From Salaquimonas sp041736675 (GTDB lineage Bacteria > Pseudomonadota > Alphaproteobacteria > Rhizobiales > Rhizobiaceae), in NCBI GenBank assembly GCA_041736675.1, contig JBGSTD010000039.1, positions 1-64,000 on the forward strand: a DNA stretch of 64,000 nucleotides, in the 5' to 3' direction. Positions within the stretch are counted from its first letter, which is position 1; every line of letters begins with the position of its first letter. Position numbers and translations under genes: made by a program. The notes beneath the pieces were generated by a model. That model saw nothing but the letters and a program-made list of their open reading frames with translations, was not told where the DNA came from and did not search any database. This document shows positions 17,249 through 26,720 of this stretch, in pieces.

Positions 17249-18768
17249 GGACAGAAGGAATTTATCCGCCTGGCGGAACGGTCAGAAGCTGGCTTGATCT
17301 TCGTGCCTTGGAAAATGGCTCACAAACAAGCCATTTGTTTTCCAGTGAGCCGAGCCTCACCTGGGCAGAGTTGCGCCAAGGCGCGGAAGATATAGCGTGT
17401 CGTTTGACAGGGTTGGATATTGCCAAGGGTGAAAGTGTTGCATTGATGATGCCCAATACCCGACAGGGCATTCTGTGCCTCCTTGGAGCGCTTTATGGCG
17501 GCTTTCGCACAGCCGTCATAAACCTCGTCGCAGGTACTGATGCGATGGCTTATGCCCTATCCCATTCGGAAGCGAAATATGTCCTGCTCGGAGAAGAGCA
17601 GAAACCCTTGTTTGACAAGGTCAAGGCAGCAGCAAAGATCACCGCTGTTCCGATTGTTGTGGGATCACAAATAGATTGGCCGGATTGCGGCGCAAAAAGC
17701 AGTCTAGAACCGTTGAACCCCGAAGATCACGCAATCCTGATGTATACTTCGGGAACAACCGGGCGGCCAAAAGGTGTTCTGCATTCCCATGCCAGCTTGC
17801 TGGCTGGTGGCTGGACGACGGCAATCGCACACGCCCTTACCCCTTCAGATCGAGCATTGTGTGTCCTTCCTATCTACCACATCAATGGCCTTTGTGTGAC
17901 CATCATGGCACCGCTTGTCTCGGGTAGTTCTGTAGTGGTTTGTGAAAAATTCTCGGCTAGCCGCTTCTGGGCGAGCTGCAAGGAGCACAGGGCAACATGG
18001 TTCTCAGTTGTTCCAACAATCATCTCTCACCTTCTGCACGGGGAACAAAATCCGGACGCGGAGACCAAAACGTGTATTCGCTTCGGTCGATCTGCATCCT
18101 CCGCCCTCGCTGTTGAAACCCAGGCTGCGTTTGAAACCCGATTTGGCATTCCGATTGTCGAAACCATGGGCCTGACCGAAACCGCTGCGCAGATATTGTC
18201 AAACCCGCTTCCGCCCGGATTGCGAAAGATCGGTTCCCCGGGAAAAGCCTATGGCAACAAGGTGGCGATCCTTGCATCAGATATGACTCATCAAGCTGTG
18301 GGCATTGAGGGTGAAATTGCTGTCCAGGGCCCAAACGTGATGATTGGCTACTTCAAGGATGATGCTGCCACTGCCTCTGCATTCACAACGGATGGCTGGC
18401 TGCGTACGGGCGATCTTGGCCGTATAGACGCCGATGGCTATGTTTTCGTAACCGGAAGGCTAAAAGAGCTGATCATCAAGGGTGGCGAAAATATCGCCCC
18501 TCGCGAGGTAGATGAAGCCTTGTACTCAGATCCCGATGTTGTTGAGGCAGCGGCATTTGCAAGGCCATGCGCAACTTACGGTGAGAAAGTTGAAGCAGCG
18601 GTCAAGCTTCGGGATGGATCAAAGGCAACGCCAATCTCGCTTTTGCATCTGTGCGAGTCAAAGCTCGGCAAGTTCAAGTCGCCCGATATCATTCACATTC
18701 TTGATGATTTGCCGAAAGGACCATCGGGAAAAATCCAGCGTATGAGATTGGCGGAGATTACAAAATAA
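17245..18768 (+). CDS. sauT: Acyl-CoA ligase (AMP-forming), probable sulfoacetate-CoA ligase (SauT-like)
   Basis: 507 residues, ANL superfamily. Seen in order are the P-loop MYTSGTTGRPKGVLHSH, motif GLTETAAQ, TDGWLRTGDLGRIDADGY, the hinge GRLKELIIKGGENIAPREV and the catalytic Lys in GPSGKIQRM near the C-terminus. It activates a carboxylic acid with ATP and CoA. The start ATG overlaps the stop of the preceding acylating dehydrogenase gene by four bases, so the two are co-translated. Context (acylating dehydrogenase, TTT importer, divergent regulator) suggests sulfoacetate as substrate, but other short carboxylates remain possible. Confidence 0.75.
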   Translation: MRTEGIYPPGGTVRSWLDLRALENGSQTSHLFSSEPSLTWAELRQGAEDIACRLTGLDIAKGESVALMMPNTRQGILCLLGALYGGFRTAVINLVAGTDAMAYALSHSEAKYVLLGEEQKPLFDKVKAAAKITAVPIVVGSQIDWPDCGAKSSLEPLNPEDHAILMYTSGTTGRPKGVLHSHASLLAGGWTTAIAHALTPSDRALCVLPIYHINGLCVTIMAPLVSGSSVVVCEKFSASRFWASCKEHRATWFSVVPTIISHLLHGEQNPDAETKTCIRFGRSASSALAVETQAAFETRFGIPIVETMGLTETAAQILSNPLPPGLRKIGSPGKAYGNKVAILASDMTHQAVGIEGEIAVQGPNVMIGYFKDDAATASAFTTDGWLRTGDLGRIDADGYVFVTGRLKELIIKGGENIAPREVDEALYSDPDVVEAAAFARPCATYGEKVEAAVKLRDGSKATPISLLHLCESKLGKFKSPDIIHILDDLPKGPSGKIQRMRLAEITK

Positions 18769-18867
18769 AAAAACAAACCAACAACCGAAACGGAAATTAG
18801 CCGCTTCAAAAACCCCAGGGCGATAACCAAGCGCTCAGGAAAACGTGTTTCAAAAAGGGAGGAAACC

Positions 18868-19824
18868 ATGAAAACACTGTTCAAAAAGACAACAATTTTG
18901 GCCGCATTGCTGGCAGGGGCAATGGCGACGACTACAAGTCTTGCCTCGGCGGAAGGATATCCCGATCGCCCGATCGAACTTATTGTAACGTTCGGACCGG
19001 GCGGCGGTGCTGATCTGATGGGCCGGACGATGGCAAAGCTGATCGAAGGCACTCTTGGTGTTTCCGTTCCAGTATCAAACGTTGGTGGAGCATCCGGGAA
19101 TGCGGGTCTGTCACAGCTTAAAACCAATGCTGCGGATGGCTATACACTGGGTACATTGATCTCGCTGACGGTCGCTTCGTGGGCATCAGAAATTGGCGAC
19201 AACAAGCCTGAGGATTTCCAGGTCATTTCTGTGGTGCAGAGTTCACCATCATTCCTGTTCGTTCCAAGCAGCGGTCCACACCAGTCCGCGCAGGCGTTGT
19301 TTGATCATGCCAAGGCCAATCCCGGTACCATTACTGTCGCAACTTCCGGTTATGGGACCCAGGATGATGTGACGCTCAAACTTCTGGAGAAGGCCGGTAT
19401 CAAGATGGAAAATGTTCCATTCCAAAAACCAGCTGAGCGTTATGCCTCTCCCATTGGTGGCCATACCTCCGCGATTTACGAAGAGCCTGGCGATGTTGCA
19501 CAATTCATTACGGCAGGCCAGTTGACGCCGCTGGTTGTGTTTGCTGCAGAACGCCATCCCGAATTCCCAGATGTGCCGACCTCGAAGGAATTGGGAATAG
19601 ATATTTCGGGTCTCGACAACTATCGCACTATTGCGGTGAAGGCCGGAACACCTGCTGATGTTGTCGCCAAGCTGGAGAGCGCTGTGGCAACAGCAACTGC
19701 ATCTGATGAGTGGAAGGCTTTCTGCACCAAAACCTATTCCTGCATCACGCCGGTAACCGGCGATGCGGCACAGGCGATGGTAAAGGACTTCAAGGATCTT
19801 ATTGCTTCACAGCTTGCCAAATAG
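18868..19824 (+). CDS. tctC: TTT transporter periplasmic binding protein (TctC/Bug family)
   Basis: 318 residues after a GGGAGGA ribosome-binding site. A signal peptide (FKKTTILAALLAGAMATTTSLASA) is followed by the Bug-family fold, starting at YPDRPIELIVTFGPGGGADLMGR, with SNVGGASGNAGL and DGYTLGTL. Such proteins bind carboxylates with high affinity and feed a TctAB membrane pair. It sits 99 bases after the CoA ligase and heads the transport part of the operon. The ligand is probably the acid activated by the ligase. Confidence 0.9.
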   Translation: MKTLFKKTTILAALLAGAMATTTSLASAEGYPDRPIELIVTFGPGGGADLMGRTMAKLIEGTLGVSVPVSNVGGASGNAGLSQLKTNAADGYTLGTLISLTVASWASEIGDNKPEDFQVISVVQSSPSFLFVPSSGPHQSAQALFDHAKANPGTITVATSGYGTQDDVTLKLLEKAGIKMENVPFQKPAERYASPIGGHTSAIYEEPGDVAQFITAGQLTPLVVFAAERHPEFPDVPTSKELGIDISGLDNYRTIAVKAGTPADVVAKLESAVATATASDEWKAFCTKTYSCITPVTGDAAQAMVKDFKDLIASQLAK

Positions 19825-19835
19825 CGGTTTCTTTC

Positions 19836-20414
19836 ATGAAAACGAGTCCCGATAATATCCCGTTAAAAACCGGAGGGCGAAAGCCTTCCGGTCCGTATCG
19901 CTTTTTACCAATTCTCGTTCCAGTGTTTCTTTTTGCCAGTTCATTCGTCCTGCCGGTGTTCATGTTCTCGAAAATACAAAAAGGCGAAGTCATAGGGCTT
20001 GGCCCGGCAGCATGGCCTGGCACGATGTTGTGGGGCATTGCGTTATTTGCCGGTCTTTGGATTGCACGGGACATATGGGCGGGGCTGGATGAGCGCCGCA
20101 AACCAACATTGAGTGCGCCTGTTGAAGACACCCATTATGATTTTCGCAAGGCAGTCATCGGCCTGTTGATGATTGCCTCCTATGGCTGGCTTTTACCTAT
20201 GGCCGGATTTGCCCTCGCGACAGCAACCTTCATTGGCGTCTGGTGTTACTTTGGCTCGATGCGAAACCTGAAAATCGTGGCACCTGTTTCGATTATCGGG
20301 ACAATCGCACTTCTCTGGCTTTTCATGGGTTTGGCACTCATGCCATTGCCGAGGGGTATCGGCATGTTTGAAAGCTTCAGCATCTGGTTGCTGAGAGCCG
20401 TTGGAATTTATTGA
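19836..20414 (+). CDS. tctB: TTT transporter small membrane subunit (TctB family)
   Basis: 192 residues with about four hydrophobic segments, starting at YRFLPILVPVFLFASSFVLPVFMF and ending with the LLWLFMGLALMPLPRG region typical of TctB. The ATG at 19836 lies 11 bases after the tctC stop. A longer open frame overlaps tctC and is not used. It works with TctA as the membrane pair of a sodium- or proton-driven carboxylate importer. Confidence 0.88.
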   Translation: MKTSPDNIPLKTGGRKPSGPYRFLPILVPVFLFASSFVLPVFMFSKIQKGEVIGLGPAAWPGTMLWGIALFAGLWIARDIWAGLDERRKPTLSAPVEDTHYDFRKAVIGLLMIASYGWLLPMAGFALATATFIGVWCYFGSMRNLKIVAPVSIIGTIALLWLFMGLALMPLPRGIGMFESFSIWLLRAVGIY

Positions 20415-20429
20415 TCAAGGAAAAAAATC

Positions 20430-21923
20430 ATGGCTACGCTGGAACTATTGGGCGGCGGATTTCTGGCAGCATTTCAATTCTGGCCATTCCTGACCATTGT
20501 AGTCGGTCTTTTGGTCGGCGTCATTGCAGGCGCACTTCCGGGCATTTCATTTGTAAACGCTATGGCCATGGCTTTGCCTTTCACCTATGTGATGGAGCCG
20601 ACCCAATCCATGTTGTTCCTGGGCGGCATCTATGTTGGAGGTGTATTCGGCGGATCTATTTCAGCCATCATGATCAACGTTCCCGGCACACCCGCCTCGC
20701 TCCCTGCGACATGGGACGGCTATCCCATGACGAAACGAGGTGAGGTCAAACGTGCCTTGGCAATTGCAGTCACTGCATCGGCAACAGGAGGGCTGGTCAG
20801 CGCCCTGGTTCTTGCATTTCTGTCCGCCCCCTTTGCCAGTTTCGCTCTGAAATTTTCGCAACCGGAATTTTTTGCAGCAACGGTTCTGGGCCTTGTCAGC
20901 GTTATAGCAATCGCAAAGGATCAGCCTATTGTAACGATGGTATCGTTGCTGATTGGCATCCTCATTGGCACGATCGGGATCGATCCACTCTACGGCCAAC
21001 CAAGGTTTTCCTTCGGAGTTGCTGAAATGGAAAGCGGCATTCAGTTTGTTGTCGTGATGATTGGCCTGTTTGCCATTGGTGAAGTTGTTGACCTCTTGGC
21101 GACAAACAGGGATTTACGACCAAAAAAGGTGAACGGCAAATCGGTCAACGCAACCTTCAGGGACCTTTGGGGCGTCAAAGGCGCGATATCCCGTGGTACG
21201 GCGATAGGCTGCATGATCGGAATGATCCCCGGCGCTGGCGCTACACCGGGTGCTGTCATTGCCTACGGTATCGAAAAGCAGGTTTCAAAAAATGGCAACA
21301 AATTCGGAACGGGAATGGATGACGGGCTGGCCGCGCCCGAGGCTGCCAAGAATGCCACGACAGGAGCGGCCATGATCCCCTTGCTAACCCTTGGAATTCC
21401 GGGCAGTGCTGCAACTGCAATCATGCTTGCGGCCATGATGTTGCATGGCGTTAACCCGGGACCGCTCTTGTTCATCATGGACCCCAGCATGGTCTATACC
21501 ATTTTCGCCGCCATGATCATTGCCAATATCCTGATGATCGGAGCGGGAATCGGGGTAGCGCAATTGTTTTCGACCCTCATGCGGACACCGCCAGCGGTCC
21601 TTGCCGCCTTTATCATCGTTTTAAGTGTGGTCGGCGCCTATGGTGTCAGAAACAACATTTTTGATGTTTATGTTTGTCTTGCTTTCGGTGTGATTGGCTG
21701 GGGCATGAAAAGAATAGGCTTCCCTTCAGCACCACTTGTACTGGGTGTCATTCTGGGTCCCCTTGCTGAACGCTATTTTCTGACGGCAATGGCCAGCTCA
21801 CAGCAGGACTGGACGGTGTTTTTCACGCGTCCGATAAGCGCAACCATCCTTGCTCTCGCACTTATCTTTGTTATGTGGTCAACAGCGCCTGAGATACGGA
21901 GAGTGGTGAAACGAAGGGGTTAG
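20430..21923 (+). CDS. tctA: TTT transporter large membrane subunit (TctA family)
   Basis: 497 residues, around eleven hydrophobic spans. Family signatures are PFLTIVVGLLVGVIAGALPG near the N-terminus, GGSISAIMINVPGTPASLPATWDGYPM, and the mirrored second-half motif MIGMIPGAGATPGAV followed by LTLGIPGSAATAIMLAAMM. It starts 15 bases after tctB with AAGGA before the ATG. No terminator is apparent in the 219 bases that separate it from the convergent mrp gene. Confidence 0.93.
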   Translation: MATLELLGGGFLAAFQFWPFLTIVVGLLVGVIAGALPGISFVNAMAMALPFTYVMEPTQSMLFLGGIYVGGVFGGSISAIMINVPGTPASLPATWDGYPMTKRGEVKRALAIAVTASATGGLVSALVLAFLSAPFASFALKFSQPEFFAATVLGLVSVIAIAKDQPIVTMVSLLIGILIGTIGIDPLYGQPRFSFGVAEMESGIQFVVVMIGLFAIGEVVDLLATNRDLRPKKVNGKSVNATFRDLWGVKGAISRGTAIGCMIGMIPGAGATPGAVIAYGIEKQVSKNGNKFGTGMDDGLAAPEAAKNATTGAAMIPLLTLGIPGSAATAIMLAAMMLHGVNPGPLLFIMDPSMVYTIFAAMIIANILMIGAGIGVAQLFSTLMRTPPAVLAAFIIVLSVVGAYGVRNNIFDVYVCLAFGVIGWGMKRIGFPSAPLVLGVILGPLAERYFLTAMASSQQDWTVFFTRPISATILALALIFVMWSTAPEIRRVVKRRG

Positions 21924-22142
21924 CCATAGCATCCTGGCAATGACCTTCCAGACCAACAACAAGATAGCCAGTCAAGTCGTTCGTGGACTGCCATTATACG
22001 ATAAATATGTTGTTCGGTAGTCAATGGGACATGCCGTTATGTGTTCCTCCGCAGGGTAACTTGGATGCAAAACAAACTAGCAATACAAAACGCCAGCTCT
22101 CGCCACCAGAACTGATACTGAACAACAACGCTTACCCTTGCT

Positions 22143-23273
22143 TCACTCAAAAACGATGGATGGTACTACGTTGTCTCCGGCTTCCACGGCCAAACGATCA
22201 ATAACCTTCATGGCTATGTCACGATAGATTCTGGCATGGGGACCATCTGGCGCGGAAACGACAACCGGGGTTCCGGCATCTGAATTGGTGCGTATATCCA
22301 TGTGCAGGGGAACCCCACCAAGATAAGGTACTCCGATGCGTTCTGCTTCGCGCATCGCGCCGCCATGGCCAAAGATATCATGTTGCTCACCGCATTTTGG
22401 GCAGATGAAATAGCTCATGTTTTCGATGATACCAAGCAACGGTACATCCACCCGCTTGAACATGTTGAGGCCTTTGCGGGCATCTATGAGGGCAAGATCC
22501 TGGGGTGTCGAGACGATCACGGCACCGGCAAGCGGGACCTGTTGCGCCATGGTCAGTTGCGCATCGCCTGTTCCCGGCGGCATGTCTACCACCAGAATGT
22601 CGAGATTGCCCCATTCGACCTCGCGCAGCATCTGGGTCAATGCCGAGATAACCATCGGCCCGCGCCAGATCATCGGGGTATCCTCGTCAACGAGAAATCC
22701 CATCGACATGACTTTAAGGCCATAGCCTTCCATCGGTTTTATGACGCGGCCATCGGCTTGTTGCGGCTTGCCGGAAATACCCATCAGGCGCGGCATGGAG
22801 GGGCCATAAATGTCCGCGTCCAAAATTCCGACATTGAGGCCCGTTGCCTTTAGCGCAAGCGCCAGGTTTACGGCCGTTGTCGATTTTCCAACACCGCCCT
22901 TGCCCGACGCTACAGCGATGATTGATTTGATTCCGGGAACACCTGCCTTTGGCGAGCCCTTTTGCTGCGGTGCATGCGAATGCACTGGTCCACCCTGTTT
23001 TGCGGCAGGTGCTGAGCCAGGCTTTTTTTCGGCAGTTAGCGCGACCATGACGCTTTTGACACCCTCAATACGGCTGACGATCTGTTGAGCAGCAAGGCGT
23101 AACGGCTCCATTTTCTCCGCCCGCTCAGCAGGAACGGCAATTGAAAATATCACCTTGGCATCCGCAATGAAAATCTCGGACACCATGCCAAGGTCAACAA
23201 TGTTTCCTTTCAAATCAGGCCCGGTGATCTTTTTGAGTTCAGCAGTAATTTTCTCTTTGGTCAGAGTGTCCAT
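22143..23273 (-). CDS. apbC: Mrp/ApbC-type Fe-S cluster carrier ATPase
   Basis: About 376 residues. An N-terminal MIP18/DUF59 domain (residues 1-90) is joined by a Pro/Ala/Lys-rich linker to a MinD/Mrp ATPase domain. The ATPase has the deviant Walker A ASGKGGVGKSTTAVNLA, Walker B LDILVVDMPPGTGDAQLTMAQ and a cluster-binding CPKC motif in YFICPKCGEQHDIFGHGGA. It carries or inserts Fe-S clusters in the cytosol. The frame is open upstream to 23336, but MDTLTKEKITAEL at 23273 matches the family start. Not obviously part of a neighbouring operon. Confidence 0.93.
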   Translation of the reverse strand: MDTLTKEKITAELKKITGPDLKGNIVDLGMVSEIFIADAKVIFSIAVPAERAEKMEPLRLAAQQIVSRIEGVKSVMVALTAEKKPGSAPAAKQGGPVHSHAPQQKGSPKAGVPGIKSIIAVASGKGGVGKSTTAVNLALALKATGLNVGILDADIYGPSMPRLMGISGKPQQADGRVIKPMEGYGLKVMSMGFLVDEDTPMIWRGPMVISALTQMLREVEWGNLDILVVDMPPGTGDAQLTMAQQVPLAGAVIVSTPQDLALIDARKGLNMFKRVDVPLLGIIENMSYFICPKCGEQHDIFGHGGAMREAERIGVPYLGGVPLHMDIRTNSDAGTPVVVSAPDGPHARIYRDIAMKVIDRLAVEAGDNVVPSIVFE

Positions 23274-23501
23274 AAGCTTTTTCAATCTTGATGAATTACA
23301 GGTTCGAAAGTCACCGCGAACATAAGCCATCGGCAAACTGCGGCAAGGGATTTTATTGTGTCAGCGTCTTATTCACGCACCGGCTTGTTAACAATGCCCA
23401 ACGTCGCATTGATATGAAAACCTCTTAACGCTGCATGAGAAACAGAGTCTGAAAGTGCCTGCAAACCATTAATAACACCAGCAAAACATAAGAAATCTTT
23501 A

Positions 23502-24470
23502 TCAGACCTGCGGCTTCATATGTGCACATTCGGGCACCGGCGAAGTGACCTGCCCTTCCCTGAAAAACCGCACGATATTTTCAACAGTAAGGTCGCCCAT
23601 GGCCTGGCGTGTCTCGATTGTTGCGCTTGCCACATGAGGCGTCAGCACCACATTTTCCATGGCAAACAATTCTTCGGGCACTTTTGGCTCTGCTTCAAAC
23701 ACATCCAGTCCGGCATTGCCCAAACGGCCTTCCTGAAGTGCCTTCACCATTTCAGCCTGATCAACCACTGAGCCACGTGCAACATTGACAAGCGTTCCCT
23801 GCGGGCCAAGCGCATCCATGACCTCGCGGTTTACCAGTTTGTTGGTGGCCGGTCCTCCTGGGGTGATCACAATCATATAGTCAATATAAGCAGCCATTTC
23901 GACCAAATCTGGATAATAGGCATAGCCTACCCCCACTTTCTGGCTGCGGCTGTGATAAACAACCTCACAATCAAATGCGGAAAGTTTGCGCGCTATGGTT
24001 TCGCCGATTCGGCCTAGACCGACGATCCCGACACGCTTGCCTTCGATCGAAGTTGTCAAAGGTGCGTTTCCTTTGGCTACCCAATTGCCTGAGCGCACCC
24101 ATTGATCATCCCGCAACAGTCGGCGGCTCACTGCAAGCATCAGCATGATAGCGGTATTGGCAACGTCATTGTTCAGGACATTGGGGGTGTGGGTAACAAT
24201 AATGCCACGCGATTTTGCTCCATTCACATCCACCGCGTCGTAGCCTACTCCATAGCAGGAAATGACTTTCAAATTCGGGCAGGCCGCCATTATCTGCTGC
24301 GGCACTCCATGATGACCTGTCGTTGATACCGCTTCGATCTTTTCACCATTGGCATCCAGAAATGCTGCCAGATCGTCGATCCTGTCCAGTTGGTGAACAT
24401 TGAAATCAGCTTCAAATGCTTCCATCATTCGAGGTGTGGCTGACCCAATGAGTAACATGTCTTTTTTCAA
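23502..24470 (-). CDS. D-isomer-specific 2-hydroxyacid dehydrogenase (hydroxypyruvate/glyoxylate reductase-like)
   Basis: 322 residues. NAD-binding GLGRIGETIARKL, catalytic Arg in VNVARGSVV, Glu in FEAEPKVPEE and His in LTPHVASAT are all present. It is a paralogue of the dehydrogenase at 3269-4213 (shared YGVGYD/LGVGYD, GGPATN/GGPATK, ETRQ(A/T)MG). It lies downstream of the GntR regulator on the same strand with a 135-base gap, beside the TRAP operon, so it may act on hydroxy or oxo acids from that pathway. Confidence 0.9.
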   Translation of the reverse strand: MKKDMLLIGSATPRMMEAFEADFNVHQLDRIDDLAAFLDANGEKIEAVSTTGHHGVPQQIMAACPNLKVISCYGVGYDAVDVNGAKSRGIIVTHTPNVLNNDVANTAIMLMLAVSRRLLRDDQWVRSGNWVAKGNAPLTTSIEGKRVGIVGLGRIGETIARKLSAFDCEVVYHSRSQKVGVGYAYYPDLVEMAAYIDYMIVITPGGPATNKLVNREVMDALGPQGTLVNVARGSVVDQAEMVKALQEGRLGNAGLDVFEAEPKVPEELFAMENVVLTPHVASATIETRQAMGDLTVENIVRFFREGQVTSPVPECAHMKPQV

Positions 24471-24605
24471 AATGATTTCCTTGCTGTCTTTCGGTGCCTG
24501 AATACATAGAGGGTTTTCGTGCCTTGTTCTCGGTCCGGGCGCAAGGGGGCTGAAAATTTTTCCGACCGACGAAAAACGAAAATGTTCAACTTTGCCGCGT
24601 CTCTT

Positions 24606-25286
24606 TTATGCGGCAGCAACCTTTTGAAGCTTGGAACGGTGACTTAAATCCTTGTCAATATGGCTTTCGAGTATGGATGAGCAAAGCGGATAGTTCCGTT
24701 TTATTGCCGCATCGAAGATCGCCTTGTGCTCTGCTATATTCCTGATGTCAAAACCGTAATTTGTGTCGTCACTGATGAGCTGCTGGCGAAAACGATTGTA
24801 GATGTTGTAATGCGTTTCCAGCAGCAATTTCGATTCGCATGCAGATATCAGTGCTTTGTGAAAGGAATACTCTGCTTCATTCCAGAACAGCATATTGGAG
24901 ACAATCCTGCCAGATTGCTGGATGACATTTTCGATGTGAGCAAGCTTGTGATAGCTGGCTGCGAGTTCAGCTTCCCAGTCCAATTTTCCGTTTTCGAGGG
25001 AAAGTTTAAGACCTTCCTTTTCCAAAAGGACGCGCATTCGAACAAGGTCTGTCCGGCTCTCGGATGTTCCCATCGGCACGCGAAAGCCTTTTTGCTCCAC
25101 GGCCTCCAGATGCCCTTCACAGGACAATTTCAGCATGACTTCGCGTATCGTGCTGGCAGAACAATTATAGTTGAGCCGCAGCCTTTCCGCCCGCAATTTG
25201 CTACCCTGCAGAAACTTGCCAATTGTCAGTTTCGATTTGATATCGGAATAAATTTCCGAAGAACTGTATTTCGTTGCTGTGGTCAT
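24606..25286 (-). CDS. GntR-family (FCD-type) regulator, divergent from TRAP operon
   Basis: About 226 residues. A short winged-helix domain occupies the first 75 residues (EIYSDIKSKLTIGKFLQGSK, CSASTIREVMLKLSCEGHLE). An all-helical FCD-like ligand domain follows (LVRMRVLLEKEGLKLSLENG, LFWNEAEYSFHKALISACES, EHKAIFDAAIKRN). Such regulators usually repress organic-acid or sugar-acid operons. A TTG at 25304 and ATG at 25286 are both possible starts; neither has a strong ribosome-binding site. It is divergent from dctP of the TRAP transporter, which it most likely controls. Confidence 0.85.
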   Translation of the reverse strand: MTTATKYSSSEIYSDIKSKLTIGKFLQGSKLRAERLRLNYNCSASTIREVMLKLSCEGHLEAVEQKGFRVPMGTSESRTDLVRMRVLLEKEGLKLSLENGKLDWEAELAASYHKLAHIENVIQQSGRIVSNMLFWNEAEYSFHKALISACESKLLLETHYNIYNRFRQQLISDDTNYGFDIRNIAEHKAIFDAAIKRNYPLCSSILESHIDKDLSHRSKLQKVAAA

Positions 25287-25321
25287 GGAAGAAAGGCCAA
25301 TCAATTTTCAAATTTCACTAA

Positions 25322-25351
25322 AATTTCGAGATTTTGAATATTCACGAAATT
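25322..25351. promoter_or_regulatory. Inverted repeat, candidate GntR operator upstream of TRAP operon
   Basis: AATTTCG and CGAAATT arms (7 bases) are separated by 16 bases in the regulator/dctP divergent gap. The site is AT-rich and weak by itself; position is the main argument. Confidence 0.35.
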
Positions 25352-25488
25352 CAATCGTTTTACAAGCTTGCCGCTTGTCTTTTGTATGTGCCTTGCTAAC
25401 GTAACAGTCCCTGAGGAGGGAATACTTTCAAAGACGTGGAGAATTTGCCTTGCAAATTTTGTCTTTGATCCAATTGGAGGATAAAAAC

Positions 25489-26520
25489 ATGAAAATCATA
25501 AAAACCGCACTCGCGGCATTGGCTGTTACCGGATTGATGGCGGGAGCTGCCGGAGCTGCGTCACATGAAGGCAAGACCAAGCTTCGCTTTCAAACCCACT
25601 ATGCGCCTGAAAGCGTGTCGGGCAAACTGGCCGCCCAGTTCGTAGACAATGTTCAGACCATGTCCAACGGCATGATCGAAATTGAAATGTTCTACTCGTC
25701 ATCAGTTGTCAAAACGGTTGAGGCATTCGACGCAGCCGCTACCGGCATCCTTGATTGCGACATGACCGGCGGCGCTTACCAGACCGGTAAAAACCCTGCT
25801 TTCCAGTTTGTCGGCGACATCATGGGTGGTTATGACACACCATACCAGCAGCTTTCATGGCTGTATTATGGTGGCGGCCTTGAAGCTGCAGCCCCGCTGT
25901 ACAACAAGTTCGGCATGGAGTTGATCGGCTGGTGGGTCTATGGCCAGGAAAGTTTTGCCTCGACAAAACCAATCGCCAGCACTGCTGACTTCAAAGACTG
26001 GAAATTCCGTTCACCTCCAGGTCTTGAAACCAAGATTTTCGAAAACTTGGGTGCAAAGCCAATCGTGATGGATTTCACCGAAGTGTTTACAGCGCTTGAA
26101 TCAGGCATCATAGACGGTTCTGATATTTCAGCACTTGCCAACAATAAATCGATGGGTGTTTATGATATCTCGACAGTGAAATATGCCAACTTCCCCGGCT
26201 TTCACTCAATGCCTTCCGACCACCTTGCCTGCAACAAGGCAAAGTTTGACGCAATGCCTGCCTATCAGCAGCGCATCCTGAAAACTTCGATGGAATCACT
26301 GGCATTGCGCACTGCGCTGACCTTTGAAAAATCAAACGCCGAAGCAGCTTCGCAGTTGCGTGAGCAAGGTATAACCATTTCGGATTGGTCCGCTGAAGAA
26401 CGCGGAAAATTCCGTGAGGCCGCATTGGCCGCATGGGGCGATTTTGCCACAACCGAAGAAGCAAAAGCACTTACCGCAAGCCACACAGCTTATCTGAAGC
26501 AGCTTGGTCTGGTGAAGTAA
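25489..26520 (+). CDS. dctP: TRAP transporter solute-binding protein (DctP family)
   Basis: About 343 residues. The signal peptide is MKIIKTALAALAVTGLMAGA followed by AGAASHEGKTKLRFQTHYAP. The conserved DctP core region is seen at KDWKFRSPPGLETKIFENLGAKPIVMDFTEVFTALESGIIDG, including the Arg that usually pairs with a carboxylate. The ATG at 25489 follows TTGGAGG. It binds the substrate in the periplasm for the DctQM membrane pair. A hairpin terminator directly after the stop separates it from dctQ. The substrate is probably an acid sugar or related carboxylate, judging by the enzymes downstream. Confidence 0.93.
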   Translation: MKIIKTALAALAVTGLMAGAAGAASHEGKTKLRFQTHYAPESVSGKLAAQFVDNVQTMSNGMIEIEMFYSSSVVKTVEAFDAAATGILDCDMTGGAYQTGKNPAFQFVGDIMGGYDTPYQQLSWLYYGGGLEAAAPLYNKFGMELIGWWVYGQESFASTKPIASTADFKDWKFRSPPGLETKIFENLGAKPIVMDFTEVFTALESGIIDGSDISALANNKSMGVYDISTVKYANFPGFHSMPSDHLACNKAKFDAMPAYQQRILKTSMESLALRTALTFEKSNAEAASQLREQGITISDWSAEERGKFREAALAAWGDFATTEEAKALTASHTAYLKQLGLVK

Positions 26521-26528
26521 TCAAGATT

Positions 26529-26557
26529 GGGCGGCCCGCTTTGGGTCGCCCTTTTTA
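26529..26557 (+). terminator. Terminator/attenuator between dctP and dctQ
   Basis: A nine-base-pair stem GGGCGGCCC/GGGTCGCCC (one G-T pair) with a five-base loop is followed by TTTTT, nine bases after the dctP stop. Since dctQM follow 160 bases later, it may trim expression of the membrane subunits relative to the binding protein. Confidence 0.85.
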
Positions 26558-26720
26558 TATCCCGCCTATCATTTCCTTAGTATGCCGGATAATTTTGCCC
26601 GTCGGTAATGGCTAAACCTGAAAACAGAATTTAGACATTTCCAATCGGCAATCAAAAAGCTGAATCGATTGATCTCGTTCTTCATTTTGATTGGATCAGC
26701 GACGACCTGGGAGACGAGAA

